The notes beneath the pieces were generated by a model. The model made no database searches. It had not been told where the DNA came from and saw nothing but the letters and a program-made list of their open reading frames with translations. DNA of 35,003 bases from Balneolaceae bacterium (GTDB lineage: Bacteria > Bacteroidota > Rhodothermia > Balneolales > Balneolaceae), in NCBI GenBank assembly GCA_007127745.1, contig SKYV01000125.1, positions 1 through 35,003 of the forward strand. Direction: 5' to 3'. Positions 34,920 through 35,003 of this stretch are shown one piece after another. Numbering within the stretch: position 1 is the stretch's first letter; the number at the start of each line of letters is the position of its first letter. A program made the translations under genes and the position numbers.

Positions 34920-35003
34920 TGATTACCTATTTGATGAACTTTCGGTTCAGACGAGTCACTCGGCCAATTCAATAATCATGGATTGAAGTGGTGCAACGTC
35001 AAG

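Overview
The window looks like a chromosome segment of a marine or saline Bacteroidota-type bacterium, most likely Balneolota/Rhodothermota. This is inferred from gene content and style: many lipoproteins with N-terminal lipoboxes, Shine-Dalgarno-poor starts, a -33/-7-like promoter, a short LeuA and a HisB that keeps the upstream half of a bifunctional HisB. Nothing in the sequence names the species.

Layout. Positions 1-3075 hold a truncated S41 peptidase lipoprotein, a small lipoprotein, a small thiamine-binding-like protein and a DUF4382 lipoprotein closed by a clear terminator. Positions 3207-12064 are the histidine locus, hisG-D-C-B-H-A-(serpin, opposite strand)-F-E, with a MITE-like element between hisH and hisA. 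Then come an AbgT-family transporter (minus strand) and PEP carboxylase. Positions 17368-29283 are the branched-chain amino acid locus: ilvD divergent from ilvB-N-C-cimA-leuA-leuC-leuD-leuB, closed by a terminator. The rest holds an arsenosugar-type pair (peroxidase-like protein and ArsS radical SAM enzyme), a small HNH-type zinc protein, an OsmC protein, metZ and an amidohydrolase lipoprotein.

How it works together. CimA makes citramalate from pyruvate and acetyl-CoA. LeuCD and LeuB can carry this to 2-oxobutyrate, so IlvBN, IlvC and IlvD can make isoleucine without threonine deaminase. The same enzymes make valine and leucine; only the aminotransferase is absent from the window. The histidine set lacks HisI and a recognisable histinol-phosphate phosphatase. 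PEP carboxylase replenishes oxaloacetate, and MetZ takes O-succinylhomoserine to homocysteine.

Main discovery. Both large biosynthetic operons are preceded by short reading frames packed with codons for their own end product. Upstream of hisG, 8 of 18 codons are His (3225-3278). Upstream of ilvB, a 51-codon frame (19322-19477) has 31 Ile/Leu/Val codons and is followed by mutually exclusive RNA pairings. These look like ribosome-sensed leader peptides. The his leader has no good classical terminator. The ilv hairpin carries its U-run inside the loop rather than after the stem, so the mechanism may differ from enterobacterial attenuation.
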